A stretch of DNA of 64,000 nucleotides from Bacteroides mediterraneensis. Lineage in GTDB: Bacteria; Bacteroidota; Bacteroidia; Bacteroidales; Bacteroidaceae. The notes under the pieces are model-generated. The model was given only the letters and a program-made list of their open reading frames with translations. It did not search any database and was not told the DNA's origin. The stretch spans positions 1,674,001 through 1,738,000 of the forward strand of contig NZ_DAJPEN010000001.1 in the NCBI RefSeq assembly GCF_025993685.1. Reading direction: 5' to 3'. Of the stretch, positions 8,670 through 17,395 are shown piece after piece. Numbering within the stretch: position 1 is the stretch's first letter; every line of letters begins with the position of its first letter. Position numbers and translations under genes: made by a program.

Positions 8670-9320
8670 ATGAATAAAAAAACTGACAATATGGATATGG
8701 ACAACGCATACATGAGAGCCGAACAGAAAAGGCAGGAAACGGAAAGACATGCCACCCGGCTCAAGGAGTTCCTCATATACGGTGCCGACATACCGGAAGA
8801 CATCCAGAAACAGTACGGCTTTTCGGAAGACTACCGGCTGTATAAGGAACTTGAGGAAATGGACGGCAGGCAGTACAGCGAGAAAAGACAGAAAGGGGAA
8901 GTCCCGGATGCCGGAAAAGTCGGCGGAAGACTTACCCGTGCAGTGGAAAAGGCATACGAAAGCATCTGCGGCAGTCCTTCGAGAGTGTATATCGAAGGAC
9001 TTTACAAGGAACTTCTGCTGCTCGGAGGCATGACCGTAAGGAAAGATTATGACGACCCGGTACATTACAACCCCGGCTTCTTTGACAAATACGGAATTGA
9101 CCGCAAGGCTCCCCGCGAAACCATTCTCAGGCAGGTGGAACAGGCATACAGGGAACTGGACAGCCGCTTTTCGAGAATGACGGGCAGAAGGTCGGACGCG
9201 GACGAGCTGTTCGGCAAGCCGAAGGAGAAACAGGCGGTACAGCCAAGGAAGGAAAATCCGGACCGCCCCGCACCGGGTATCCGCCCTTGCAGGCCGAAAG
9301 GCAGGAGAATGGGCTTCTGA
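8670..9320 (+). CDS. Uncharacterised tra-operon protein (traH position)
   Basis: A 216-residue hydrophilic, charged protein with no signal peptide or membrane segment. Helical, coiled-coil-prone regions occupy about residues 5-60 and 145-170, and the C-terminus is rich in Pro, Lys and Arg. I recognise no motif. It lies between the VirB4 ATPase and the DUF3876 gene on the same strand, so it is probably an accessory cytoplasmic component of the transfer machinery. Confidence 0.65.
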   Translation: MNKKTDNMDMDNAYMRAEQKRQETERHATRLKEFLIYGADIPEDIQKQYGFSEDYRLYKELEEMDGRQYSEKRQKGEVPDAGKVGGRLTRAVEKAYESICGSPSRVYIEGLYKELLLLGGMTVRKDYDDPVHYNPGFFDKYGIDRKAPRETILRQVEQAYRELDSRFSRMTGRRSDADELFGKPKEKQAVQPRKENPDRPAPGIRPCRPKGRRMGF

Positions 9321-9371
9321 ACCGGAGCAAATAACAAAGAAAACAACAGTAACATCAAAAAAAGAAAAAGT

Positions 9372-9770
9372 ATGGACATTCAGATTACAAAATCCCAGCT
9401 CAGACTGCTTTGCGGCGGTCTGATAGGACTTGCATCACTGGTGATGCAGGCATGTGACATGGAACAGGACAAGGACGTGCGCGAAAGCATCTGCGGTAAC
9501 TGGGAAAGCGTGGAAAGCAAACCCGACCTGCTCATCTACAAGGAAGGAAATGCGTACAAGGTGACCGTATTCAAACGCAGCGGCATAAGCCGCAAGCTGA
9601 AGCCGGAAACCTATCTGCTGCAGATGGAAGACAACGGAAACCTGTTTATGAATACCGGATTCCGCATAGATGTGGCGTACAATGAGGAAACGGACATCCT
9701 GACCTTCTCGCCGAACGGGGACTATATAAGGGCCACTCCCGCAGCAGACAACGCGGAAGACAGACAATGA
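9372..9770 (+). CDS. DUF3876 lipoprotein
   Basis: A 132-residue protein resembling the DUF3876 family of Bacteroides conjugative elements. An N-terminal hydrophobic stretch ends at a cysteine (LVMQAC, residue about 28), a plausible though imperfect lipobox. The mature part, opening with ICGNWESVESKPDLLIYK, looks like a small lipocalin-like or beta-rich domain. Its role in transfer is unknown; position in the operon supports it being a real conjugation accessory gene. Confidence 0.75.
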   Translation: MDIQITKSQLRLLCGGLIGLASLVMQACDMEQDKDVRESICGNWESVESKPDLLIYKEGNAYKVTVFKRSGISRKLKPETYLLQMEDNGNLFMNTGFRIDVAYNEETDILTFSPNGDYIRATPAADNAEDRQ

Positions 9771-9804
9771 AACCGATAATGACCACTAAATCCAAAGAAA
9801 GAAA

Positions 9805-10434
9805 ATGAGAATAAAAATTCTGACAATCTTCTGCCTGTGCCTGCTTTACGCAGGCAGGGCAAGCGCACAATGGGCGGTCATAGACCCGTCCAACATTGCG
9901 CAAAGCATCATAAACACCTCGAAGAATGTGGCGCATACCTCAACCACCGCAACGAATATGGTCAAGAACTTTCAGGAGACCGTCAAGATCTACGAGCAGG
10001 GAAAGAAGTATTATGACGCGCTGAAATCGGTGAACAATCTTGTAAAAGACGCCAGAAAGGTGCAGCAGACCATCCTGATGGTGGGCGACATCACGGACAT
10101 CTATGTGAACAGTTTCCAGAAGATGATGCGTGACGAGAACTTCACCGTGGAGGAACTCGGAGCCATCGCGTTCGGATATACCAAGCTGCTTGAGGAAAGC
10201 AATGACGTGCTGACGGAACTGAAGAACGTGGTGAACATCACCACACTCTCGATGACGGACAAGGAACGCATGGACGTGGTGGAACGCTGCTACTCGAAAA
10301 TGAGAAGATACCGGAACCTTGTCGGCTATTATACCAACAAGAACATTTCGGTAAGCTATCTGCGTGCGAAAAAGAAAAACGACCTTGACCGCGTGCTGGG
10401 TCTTTACGGAAATGCAAACGAAAGATACTGGTAG
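9805..10434 (+). CDS. traI: TraI, DUF4141 VirB5-like protein
   Basis: A 209-residue DUF4141 protein with a clear signal peptide (MRIKILTIFCLCLLYAGRASA, cleaved near residue 21) and a long helical body containing a VKDARKVQQTI segment. Exported helical proteins at this place are the VirB5 counterparts of Bacteroides transfer systems, thought to sit at the pilus tip or in the periplasm. It ends just before traJ. Confidence 0.88.
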   Translation: MRIKILTIFCLCLLYAGRASAQWAVIDPSNIAQSIINTSKNVAHTSTTATNMVKNFQETVKIYEQGKKYYDALKSVNNLVKDARKVQQTILMVGDITDIYVNSFQKMMRDENFTVEELGAIAFGYTKLLEESNDVLTELKNVVNITTLSMTDKERMDVVERCYSKMRRYRNLVGYYTNKNISVSYLRAKKKNDLDRVLGLYGNANERYW

Positions 10435-10437
10435 CCT

Positions 10438-11442
10438 ATGGACTTTGAAAACCTTCATCAGATACTCCGCTCGCTTTACGAGGAGATGATGCCCCTGTGC
10501 GAGGACATGGCCGGTGTCGCGAAAGGGATTGCCGGTCTGGGTGCGCTGTTCTATGTCGCCTACCGTGTGTGGCAGTCACTTGCCAGGGCGGAACCGATAG
10601 AGGTGTTCCCCATGCTGCGCCCCTTTGCGATAGGATTCTGCATCATGCTTTTCCCGTCGCTTGTTCTGGGAACGCTCAACGGGGTCATGTCGCCCATCGT
10701 TCAGGGAACGGCAAAGATACTGGAGGCGGAAACGCTGGACATGAACGAATACCGCAAGCAGAAAGACGAGCTTGAACATGAGGCGATGATGCGCAATCCG
10801 GAAACCGCCTATCTTGTCAGCAACGAGGAATTTGACAGGCAGCTGGACGAACTGGGCTGGTCGCCGGAGGACGTGGTGACCATGACGGGAATGTATATCG
10901 AACGTGGCATGTACAACATGAAAAAGTCCGTGCGTGACTTCTTCCGCGAGATACTCGAACTGATGTTCCAGGCTGCCGGTCTTGTCATAGACACCATACG
11001 CACGTTCTTTCTCGTGGTGCTGGCGATACTCGGTCCGATAGCCTTCGCCATATCGGTATGGGACGGTTTCCAGAGCACGCTGACGCAGTGGATCTGCCGC
11101 TATATACAGGTTTACCTGTGGCTTCCCGTATCGGACATGTTCAGTACGGTGCTGGCAAAGATACAGGTACTGATGCTGCAAAGCGACATCGAACGTATGC
11201 AGGCGGACCCGAACTTCTCTCTTGATTCGAGCGACGGCGTGTATATCGTATTCATGATAATCGGGATTATCGGATACTTTACCATTCCGACCGTATCGGG
11301 CTGGATCATTCAGGCCGGAGGCATGGGCAACTACGGACGCAACGTCAATCAGGTAGCCGGAAAATCCGCCGGATTCACAGGCAGTGTTGCCGGTGCCACC
11401 GCCGGAAACGTGACGGGACGTGTGGGCAAGCTGCTGAAATAA
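10438..11442 (+). CDS. traJ: TraJ, VirB6-like inner membrane protein
   Basis: A 334-residue polytopic membrane protein with hydrophobic segments near residues 25-45, 60-80, 180-205, 215-230 and 265-290, separated by a long charged loop (about 95-160). This is the TraJ/VirB6 channel component of Bacteroides conjugative transposons. The glycine/alanine-rich C-terminus (GSVAGATAGNVTG) is typical. It starts four bases after traI. Confidence 0.9.
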   Translation: MDFENLHQILRSLYEEMMPLCEDMAGVAKGIAGLGALFYVAYRVWQSLARAEPIEVFPMLRPFAIGFCIMLFPSLVLGTLNGVMSPIVQGTAKILEAETLDMNEYRKQKDELEHEAMMRNPETAYLVSNEEFDRQLDELGWSPEDVVTMTGMYIERGMYNMKKSVRDFFREILELMFQAAGLVIDTIRTFFLVVLAILGPIAFAISVWDGFQSTLTQWICRYIQVYLWLPVSDMFSTVLAKIQVLMLQSDIERMQADPNFSLDSSDGVYIVFMIIGIIGYFTIPTVSGWIIQAGGMGNYGRNVNQVAGKSAGFTGSVAGATAGNVTGRVGKLLK

Positions 11443-11475
11443 ACCAACAGAACAACTAAAAACAGATAAAGTAAT

Positions 11476-12099
11476 ATGGAATTCAAGTCATTGAAGAATA
11501 TTGAAACATCATTCAGGCAGATACGCCTGTTCGGTATCGTCTTCCTGTCACTGTGTACCGTGATAACGGTGTGGAGCGTATGGAGTTCCTACCGCTTTGC
11601 GGAAAAGCAGAGGGAAAAGATTTATGTGCTGGACAACGGCAAGAGCCTGATGCTGGCTCTCTCGCAGGATCTTTCACAGAACCGTCCTGCGGAAGCCCGC
11701 GAGCATGTACGTCGCTTTCACGAACTGTTCTTTACCCTGTCACCGGAGAAGAGCGCCATCGAGCACAATGTGAGACGTGCCCTGCTGCTGGCAGACCGCA
11801 GCGTGTATAACTATTACTCGGACTTTGCGGAAAAGGGCTACTACAACCGCATCATTGCCGGCAATATCACGCAGGTGCTGAAAGTGGACAGTGTGGTGTG
11901 CGATTTCGAGCATTATCCCTACCGTGCGACCACCTATGCCACCCAGCAGATAATCCGTCAGAGCAACGTCACGGAGCGCAGCCTCGTGACGACCTGCCGC
12001 CTGCTGAACGCCTCGCGGTCTGACGACAATCCCAACGGATTCACGATAGAGGGGTTCACCATCATAGAGAACAAGGACCTGCAAACCGTCAAAAGATAA
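11476..12099 (+). CDS. traK: TraK, VirB8-like conjugation protein
   Basis: A 207-residue protein starting MEFKSLKNIETSFRQIRLFG, with a single transmembrane helix at about residues 17-38 and a periplasmic domain. The size, topology and position match TraK, the VirB8-type assembly factor. The family is well conserved among CTnDOT-type elements. Confidence 0.9.
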   Translation: MEFKSLKNIETSFRQIRLFGIVFLSLCTVITVWSVWSSYRFAEKQREKIYVLDNGKSLMLALSQDLSQNRPAEAREHVRRFHELFFTLSPEKSAIEHNVRRALLLADRSVYNYYSDFAEKGYYNRIIAGNITQVLKVDSVVCDFEHYPYRATTYATQQIIRQSNVTERSLVTTCRLLNASRSDDNPNGFTIEGFTIIENKDLQTVKR

Positions 12100-12103
12100 T
12101 GGA

Positions 12104-12415
12104 ATGAAAGAAAAAGCAATGAAACCGCTGCGGATGGCATATGAGAAAATCCGCGGTACAAGAGAGCGGATAGTTTCCGGACTGAAGGACTATCTGGACG
12201 GACTTCCGCAAAAGACAAGGAAAAGAATCATACTGGCTATGCTGGCCGTATTTGCCACGCTTGCCCTTTACACGTTCGGAAAGTCGCTGTACGATATAGG
12301 ACGTGATGACGGACGGAAACTGAATATCGGACACGCCGGACAGCTCCCCGTAAAGGGAGAATGCGGCGGCAAGATTCATCACAATTTTATAAAACAGTAT
12401 AAGGATGGAAAATAA
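12104..12415 (+). CDS. traL: TraL, DUF3989 small membrane protein
   Basis: A 103-residue DUF3989 protein. It has a basic N-terminus, one transmembrane helix at about residues 42-60 (ILAMLAVFATLALYTFG) and a short C-terminal tail. It starts five bases after traK and overlaps traM by 11 bases, indicating tight coupling. The function is unknown beyond being required in homologous transfer operons. Confidence 0.85.
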   Translation: MKEKAMKPLRMAYEKIRGTRERIVSGLKDYLDGLPQKTRKRIILAMLAVFATLALYTFGKSLYDIGRDDGRKLNIGHAGQLPVKGECGGKIHHNFIKQYKDGK

Positions 12416-13736
12416 GGAAACAAGAAAAGAGAACGGGGACAGCCCCGAAAAGAAGAACAGGGAACGTACACCACTGACGGAGGCGCAAAGGCTGAAACGT
12501 CAGAAGATGATAGTCCTGCCTGCAATGGTTCTGGTCTTCATCGGTGCCATGTGGCTGATATTCGCTCCCTCTTCCGACAAGAAGGAACAGCCGGGTGCGA
12601 CGGGCTACAACACGGAGATACCGGATGCGGACAAGGACAACAGGAAGATTATCGGTGACAAGGTCAAAGCCTACGAGCAGGGAGAAATGGAGGAACGCAG
12701 GGCAAGCCGCAACCATGCCATGCAGGAACTCGGCAGCATGTTCGACCGGGAAGTTTCCGTGACCGGGGACAATCCGGACTTCGACCTTGCCAGTCCCGGT
12801 GGCGGAAGTGATACGGATACGGCATCATCGCCGGCTTCGCAGACAATCAGGTCATCGGCCACCGCCTACCGTGACCTGAACGCCACGCTCGGCAACTTCT
12901 ATAAGCAGCCTTCGGGAAACAGTGCTGAAATGGAGGAGCTGATGGAGCGCATATCCTCGCTGGAAACGGAACTTGAAAGGGAGAAGGAAAAAGGTTCCTC
13001 AATGGACGAGCAGGTGGTGCTTATGGAAAAGTCGTATGAACTGGCATCCAAATACATGGGTGGTCAGAACGGACAACAGACAGCACAGGCATCGCCGGTA
13101 CGGAAGGCGGAAGAGCATACGGCAATGCCGGTCAAGCAGGTTACCAGACAGGTGGTTTCCTCCCTTGCACAGCCTATGAGCAATGCGGAATTTGCCGCCA
13201 TGTATGCACAGGAGCGCAACATGGGTTTCCACACGGCAGTGGGAAGCCGTACGGTATCGGACAAGAACACCATATCGGCATGTGTCTATGGGGCACAGAG
13301 CGTGACGGACGGGCAGGCTGTCCGGCTGCGGCTTCTGGAGCCGATGGCGGTTGCGGAGAAAATCATCCCACGCAATGCCGTCCTTGTCGGAGCGGCAAGG
13401 ATTCAGGGTGAACGTCTCGGCATAGCAGTCACTTCGCTGGAACATGAGGGGACGATCATTCCGGTCGAGCTTTCCGTTTACGACACGGACGGACAGGAAG
13501 GAATCTTCATCCCGAACTCGATGGAAATGAACGCAGTCCGTGAGGTAGCCGCCAACATGGGCGGATCGCTCGGCAGCAGCATCAACATCTCCACCGATGC
13601 GAAGGCACAGCTCGCCTCCGATCTGGGCAAGGGGCTGATACAGGGCACAAGCCAGTATATAGCCAAGAAGATGCGTACCGTCAAGGTACATCTGAAAGCC
13701 GGATACAGGGTCATGCTGTATCAGGACAGAAATTAA
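12405..13736 (+). CDS. traM: TraM, VirB10-like channel protein
   Basis: A 443-residue protein with a cytoplasmic basic start, one transmembrane helix (about residues 38-58), a coiled-coil and low-complexity periplasmic stretch (about 165-200) and a conserved C-terminal TraM domain (about 270-443). The architecture is that of VirB10, bridging inner and outer membranes. It continues the traK-traL-traM set. Confidence 0.9.
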   Translation: MENKETRKENGDSPEKKNRERTPLTEAQRLKRQKMIVLPAMVLVFIGAMWLIFAPSSDKKEQPGATGYNTEIPDADKDNRKIIGDKVKAYEQGEMEERRASRNHAMQELGSMFDREVSVTGDNPDFDLASPGGGSDTDTASSPASQTIRSSATAYRDLNATLGNFYKQPSGNSAEMEELMERISSLETELEREKEKGSSMDEQVVLMEKSYELASKYMGGQNGQQTAQASPVRKAEEHTAMPVKQVTRQVVSSLAQPMSNAEFAAMYAQERNMGFHTAVGSRTVSDKNTISACVYGAQSVTDGQAVRLRLLEPMAVAEKIIPRNAVLVGAARIQGERLGIAVTSLEHEGTIIPVELSVYDTDGQEGIFIPNSMEMNAVREVAANMGGSLGSSINISTDAKAQLASDLGKGLIQGTSQYIAKKMRTVKVHLKAGYRVMLYQDRN

Positions 13737-13782
13737 CAACAAAAAATTATCAATTTATTATTACCACTAAATCCAAAGTAAA

Positions 13783-14802
13783 ATGAAAAAAGTAATTATG
13801 ATGTTCGCCCTGTTTATGGGCATCGTATCTGCCCAAGCGCAGGAAAACAAGACCGCCGAAGAAAACGGAAGTGACAGACCGGCTCAGGAAGTGAAGCAGG
13901 AAGAGGTTCAGGAACTCTCTCTGAGCAAAGAAATCTATCCGCAGAAAGAGGCGGACGGCGACCTGTATCACGGTCTGACCCGCAAGCTGACCTTTGACCG
14001 CATGATACCGCCGCACGGACTGGAAGTGACCTACAACAAAACCGTGCATATAATCTTTCCGTCAGAGGTGCGCTACGTGGACCTGGGTTCACCGAACCTT
14101 ATTGCCGGAAAAGCGGACGGGGCTGAGAATGTGATAAGAGTGAAAGCTACGGTAAGAAATTTCCAGAACGAGACGAACATGAGCGTCATCACGGAGGACG
14201 GCGGCTTTTACACCTTCAACGTCAAATATGCGGAAGAGCCGCTGCTCCTCAATGTGGAGATGTGCGACTTCATCCACGACGGTGAAGCGGTGAACCGTCC
14301 GAACAACGCGATGGAGATTTACCTGAAGGAACTGGGGAATGAAAGTCCGATGCTGGTGCGTCTTATCATGAAGTCCATCCACAGACAGAACAAGCGTGAG
14401 GTGAAGCATATCGGCTGCAAGCGTTTCGGTATCCAGTATATCCTCAAAGGCATCTATACGCATAACGGACTTCTGTATTTCCATACGGAAATCAAGAACC
14501 AGAGCAACGTCCCGTTTGACGTGGACTATATCACATGGAAAATCGTGGACAAGAAGGTGGCAAAGCGTACAGCCGTGCAGGAACAGGTCATTCTTCCGCT
14601 CCGTGCGCAGAACTATGTGACCTGCGTGCCGGGAAAGAAAAAGGAACGTACCGTGTTCACGATGTCCAAGTTCACCATTCCGGACGACAAATGCCTCGTG
14701 GTGGAACTGCATGAGAAGAACGGAGGACGTCACCAGTCCTTTACCGTAGAGAACGAGGATCTGGTACGAGCCACAACGATTAACGAACTTCAGGTACGAT
14801 GA
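13783..14802 (+). CDS. traN: TraN, DUF4138 VirB9-like protein
   Basis: A 339-residue DUF4138 protein with a signal peptide (MKKVIMMFALFMGIVSAQA). The mature part is beta-rich with motifs such as HIIFPSEVRYVDLGS (about residue 90), as in outer-membrane-core VirB9/TraN proteins. It follows TraM, its expected partner, and overlaps traO by four bases. Confidence 0.9.
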   Translation: MKKVIMMFALFMGIVSAQAQENKTAEENGSDRPAQEVKQEEVQELSLSKEIYPQKEADGDLYHGLTRKLTFDRMIPPHGLEVTYNKTVHIIFPSEVRYVDLGSPNLIAGKADGAENVIRVKATVRNFQNETNMSVITEDGGFYTFNVKYAEEPLLLNVEMCDFIHDGEAVNRPNNAMEIYLKELGNESPMLVRLIMKSIHRQNKREVKHIGCKRFGIQYILKGIYTHNGLLYFHTEIKNQSNVPFDVDYITWKIVDKKVAKRTAVQEQVILPLRAQNYVTCVPGKKKERTVFTMSKFTIPDDKCLVVELHEKNGGRHQSFTVENEDLVRATTINELQVR

Positions 14803-15380
14803 ACATGAGAAAGTACATGATAGCACTGGCAGCGTCGCTTGCCCTGTTCACGGGGCGGGCGAACGCCCAGCGATGCCTGCCGGGAATGCAGGGCATCGAA
14901 GTGAAGGCGGCAATGACGGACGGTTTCAGGATGGGCGGCAATGACGGAGGGCACAGTTTCGGGGCGCTTCTTTCGACCTATACGAAAAACGGCAACAAAT
15001 GGTCGCTGGGCGGTGAATACCTGTTGAAAAACAGTCCGTACAATGATGTGAAGATACCGGTGGCACAGTTTACCGCCGAAGGCGGCTACCACTTCAAGGT
15101 GCTTTCCGATGCCCGCAAAATCGTGTTTCTCTATGCCGGCGTTTCCGCTCTTGCCGGATATGAAACGGTGAACTGGGGCGACAAGGTGCTGTATGACGGG
15201 GCGAGGCTCCACGACAGTGACGCCTTTGTCTATGGCGGTGCGGTGACGCTCGACATGGAGGTGTATGTGGCTGACCGTCTGGCTCTGCTTGCCAGCCTGC
15301 GCGAGCGTTGTCTTTGGGGAGGTGACACGAGAAAGCTCCACACGCAGTTTGGAATAGGTATCAAGTTCATCATAAATTAG
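14799..15380 (+). CDS. traO: TraO, outer membrane conjugation protein
   Basis: A 193-residue secreted protein with a signal peptide (cleaved near GRANAQ, residue 24) and alternating beta-strand pattern ending in GIGIKFIIN, typical of a small outer-membrane beta-barrel. It matches TraO of Bacteroides conjugative transposons in size and place. The start is coupled to traN by an ATGA overlap. Confidence 0.88.
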   Translation: MNMRKYMIALAASLALFTGRANAQRCLPGMQGIEVKAAMTDGFRMGGNDGGHSFGALLSTYTKNGNKWSLGGEYLLKNSPYNDVKIPVAQFTAEGGYHFKVLSDARKIVFLYAGVSALAGYETVNWGDKVLYDGARLHDSDAFVYGGAVTLDMEVYVADRLALLASLRERCLWGGDTRKLHTQFGIGIKFIIN

Positions 15381-15387
15381 GACGGGT

Positions 15388-16275
15388 ATGGATATAGCTG
15401 AAATGAGGCAGATACCGATTGCGGACTTTCTCCGAAGGCTGGGACATGAACCGACAAGAAGAAGCGGAAACGAATTGTGGTATTCGGCACCTTACAGGAG
15501 CGAAAGGACACCGTCCTTCCGTGTGAATGTGGAAAAGAATGTCTGGTACGATTTCGGGCTGGGCATAGGCGGTGACATCTTCAATCTTGCCGGAGAGTTT
15601 ATCCACAGCCGTGATTTTCTCGCACAGGTAAGGTTCATATCGGAAAGTGCCGGTGTGCCTATGGTGCAGCCGGATGCTTCCACCTTCAGGAAAAAGACTC
15701 CCGAACCGTCCTTTGAGGACGTGGAGGTCTTGCCCCTGCGGTATCAGGCTTTGAAGAAATATCTGGTGGAACGTGGCATATCTCCCGATACAGCGTCCTT
15801 TTACTGCTGCCAGTTGAACTACTACGTCCACAAGAAGAAATATTTCGCCGTCGGCTTCTCCAATGTGTCCGGCGGTTATGAACTCCGGAACCGGCTTTTC
15901 AAAGGGTGCATACCGCCCAAAGACGTATCCCTGATAAAGCGGAAGGACGGGCAGGCTGAAAGTTGCAGCCTTTATGAGGGCTTCATGGACTTCCTGTCCG
16001 CCGTGACGCTCGGCATGGCGGAGGACGGCGACAGCCTTGTCCTGAACTCGGTCGCCAATGTGGACAGGAGTTTCCGTTATCTGGACGGTTACGAAAGGAT
16101 ACGGTGCTACCTCGACAACGATGAAGCCGGACACCTGGCGGTGGAAAAACTGCGGATGCGGTACGGTGAGAAAGTGTCGGACTGCCGTGGGTTATACAAA
16201 GGCTGCAAGGACCTGAACGAGTATTTGCAACAACGGATAAACAAACAGAATAACAACAAACTTAAAATCAGATAA
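15388..16275 (+). CDS. traP: TraP, toprim/primase-like protein
   Basis: A 295-residue DnaG-like primase fragment. The N-terminal region (residues 5-70) aligns with a CHC2 zinc-finger primase domain, but the zinc-binding cysteines are missing (WYSAPYRSERTPSF). The toprim core is present, with the glutamate in SLYEGFMDF (about 193) and the DxD in CYLDNDEAGH (about 236). TraP may prime synthesis on the transferred strand or act as a topoisomerase-like accessory; the exact activity is not established. Confidence 0.87.
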   Translation: MDIAEMRQIPIADFLRRLGHEPTRRSGNELWYSAPYRSERTPSFRVNVEKNVWYDFGLGIGGDIFNLAGEFIHSRDFLAQVRFISESAGVPMVQPDASTFRKKTPEPSFEDVEVLPLRYQALKKYLVERGISPDTASFYCCQLNYYVHKKKYFAVGFSNVSGGYELRNRLFKGCIPPKDVSLIKRKDGQAESCSLYEGFMDFLSAVTLGMAEDGDSLVLNSVANVDRSFRYLDGYERIRCYLDNDEAGHLAVEKLRMRYGEKVSDCRGLYKGCKDLNEYLQQRINKQNNNKLKIR

Positions 16276-16276
16276 G

Positions 16277-16795
16277 ATGATGAAGATTATGAACAATAAC
16301 AGCAACAGAGGCAAATCAATTTTCAAGGCAGTGGCAGTCTGCATGGCTGTCCTGGCTGCGGGACTTTTTGCGTCCTGCGATGACGATATGGACATACAGC
16401 AGAGCTACCCGTTTACGGTGGAAACCATGCCTGTCCCTCACGATGTGGCAAAGGGGCAGACCGTGGAAATCCGCTGTGAGATGAAGAAGGAGGGCAATTT
16501 TGCCAATACACTCTATACGATACGTTACTTCCAGTATGAAGGTAAAGGGACACTGAAGATGGACAACGGTACGGTATTCCTGCCGAACGACCGTTACCTG
16601 CTGGAGAACGAGAAGTTCCGTCTGTACTACACCTCGCAATGCGATGAAACACAGAATTTCATAGTGGTCGTGGAGGATAACTTCGGCAACTCCCATGAAA
16701 TGGAGTTTGATTTCAACAACTCCAACACTTCAGAAACGGAAAGCGACAGTGTGCCAGCCGTCAGTCCGTCCACTTCCAAACAAATCCGTGAATGA
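16277..16795 (+). CDS. traQ: TraQ, DUF3872 protein
   Basis: A 172-residue DUF3872 protein. A hydrophobic N-terminal segment ends at a lipobox-like cysteine (AAGLFASC, residue about 34), and the mature part is beta-rich. It is the last core tra gene of CTnDOT-type operons and was linked there to limiting transfer; that regulatory role is from family knowledge. The start ATG immediately follows traP. Confidence 0.87.
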   Translation: MMKIMNNNSNRGKSIFKAVAVCMAVLAAGLFASCDDDMDIQQSYPFTVETMPVPHDVAKGQTVEIRCEMKKEGNFANTLYTIRYFQYEGKGTLKMDNGTVFLPNDRYLLENEKFRLYYTSQCDETQNFIVVVEDNFGNSHEMEFDFNNSNTSETESDSVPAVSPSTSKQIRE

Positions 16796-17319
16796 GGTAC
16801 AGGATGTTGTTACTGCTCTGTTTCCTTTCGTTAGGCTGCACTTTGTCGGCACAGGAACCTGAAAGGGAAACAGCCAAGGAAGCAAGGATTTTCAGGTTGC
16901 CGGAATTTGAGAGGGCATTTTTGTGTGTGCGCTATTTTGAGGGTTGGCACTCGGAAAAGAACCATCCTTATGTCGGCTGGGGGCATTGCCTCCAGCCGGG
17001 CGAGAAACACTCGGCACGCACCATGACAAGACAGCAGGCTGACGAGCTGCTGCGGAAAGACCTTCGGAAGTTTTGCGCCATGTTCCGGCATCTGGGAAAG
17101 GATTCGCTGCTCCTGGGTACATTAGCTTATAATGTGGGACCGTTCCGGCTCTTGGGCAGCGGAAAGATACCCAAAAGCAAGCTGATCCGAAAGCTGGAAG
17201 CCGGTGACAGGGACATCTATAAGGAGTATATATCCTACTGCCACTACAAGGGGCGGAAAATCCGCTCGATAGAGCGGCGACGGAAGATGGAATTTCTGCT
17301 GCTGTATGTTCTGAAATAA
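16792..17319 (+). CDS. Lysozyme-like conjugation muramidase
   Basis: A 175-residue secreted enzyme with a signal peptide (MRYRMLLLLCFLSLGCTLSA). Its GH24-type lysozyme region has the catalytic glutamate in RYFEGWH (about residue 46) and the VGWGH motif, followed by LLGTLAYNVGPFRLLGSG. Such enzymes locally open peptidoglycan for the type IV secretion channel. It overlaps the traQ stop by four bases and closes the tra operon. Confidence 0.85.
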   Translation: MRYRMLLLLCFLSLGCTLSAQEPERETAKEARIFRLPEFERAFLCVRYFEGWHSEKNHPYVGWGHCLQPGEKHSARTMTRQQADELLRKDLRKFCAMFRHLGKDSLLLGTLAYNVGPFRLLGSGKIPKSKLIRKLEAGDRDIYKEYISYCHYKGRKIRSIERRRKMEFLLLYVLK

Positions 17320-17334
17320 ATGACAAAATGACAT

Positions 17335-17376
17335 AAAAGGCATGCTGTATTCAAGTTGGTATGCCTTTTGTCCTTT
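17335..17376 (+). terminator. Probable tra operon terminator
   Basis: Stem AAAAGGCAT/ATGCCTTTT (17335-17343 with 17361-17369) followed by GTCCTTTTAA lies 15 bases after the lysozyme stop. The long 17-nt loop and weak T tract make it a moderate call. Confidence 0.5.
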
Positions 17377-17395
17377 TAATGAAAATTTTATTGTT

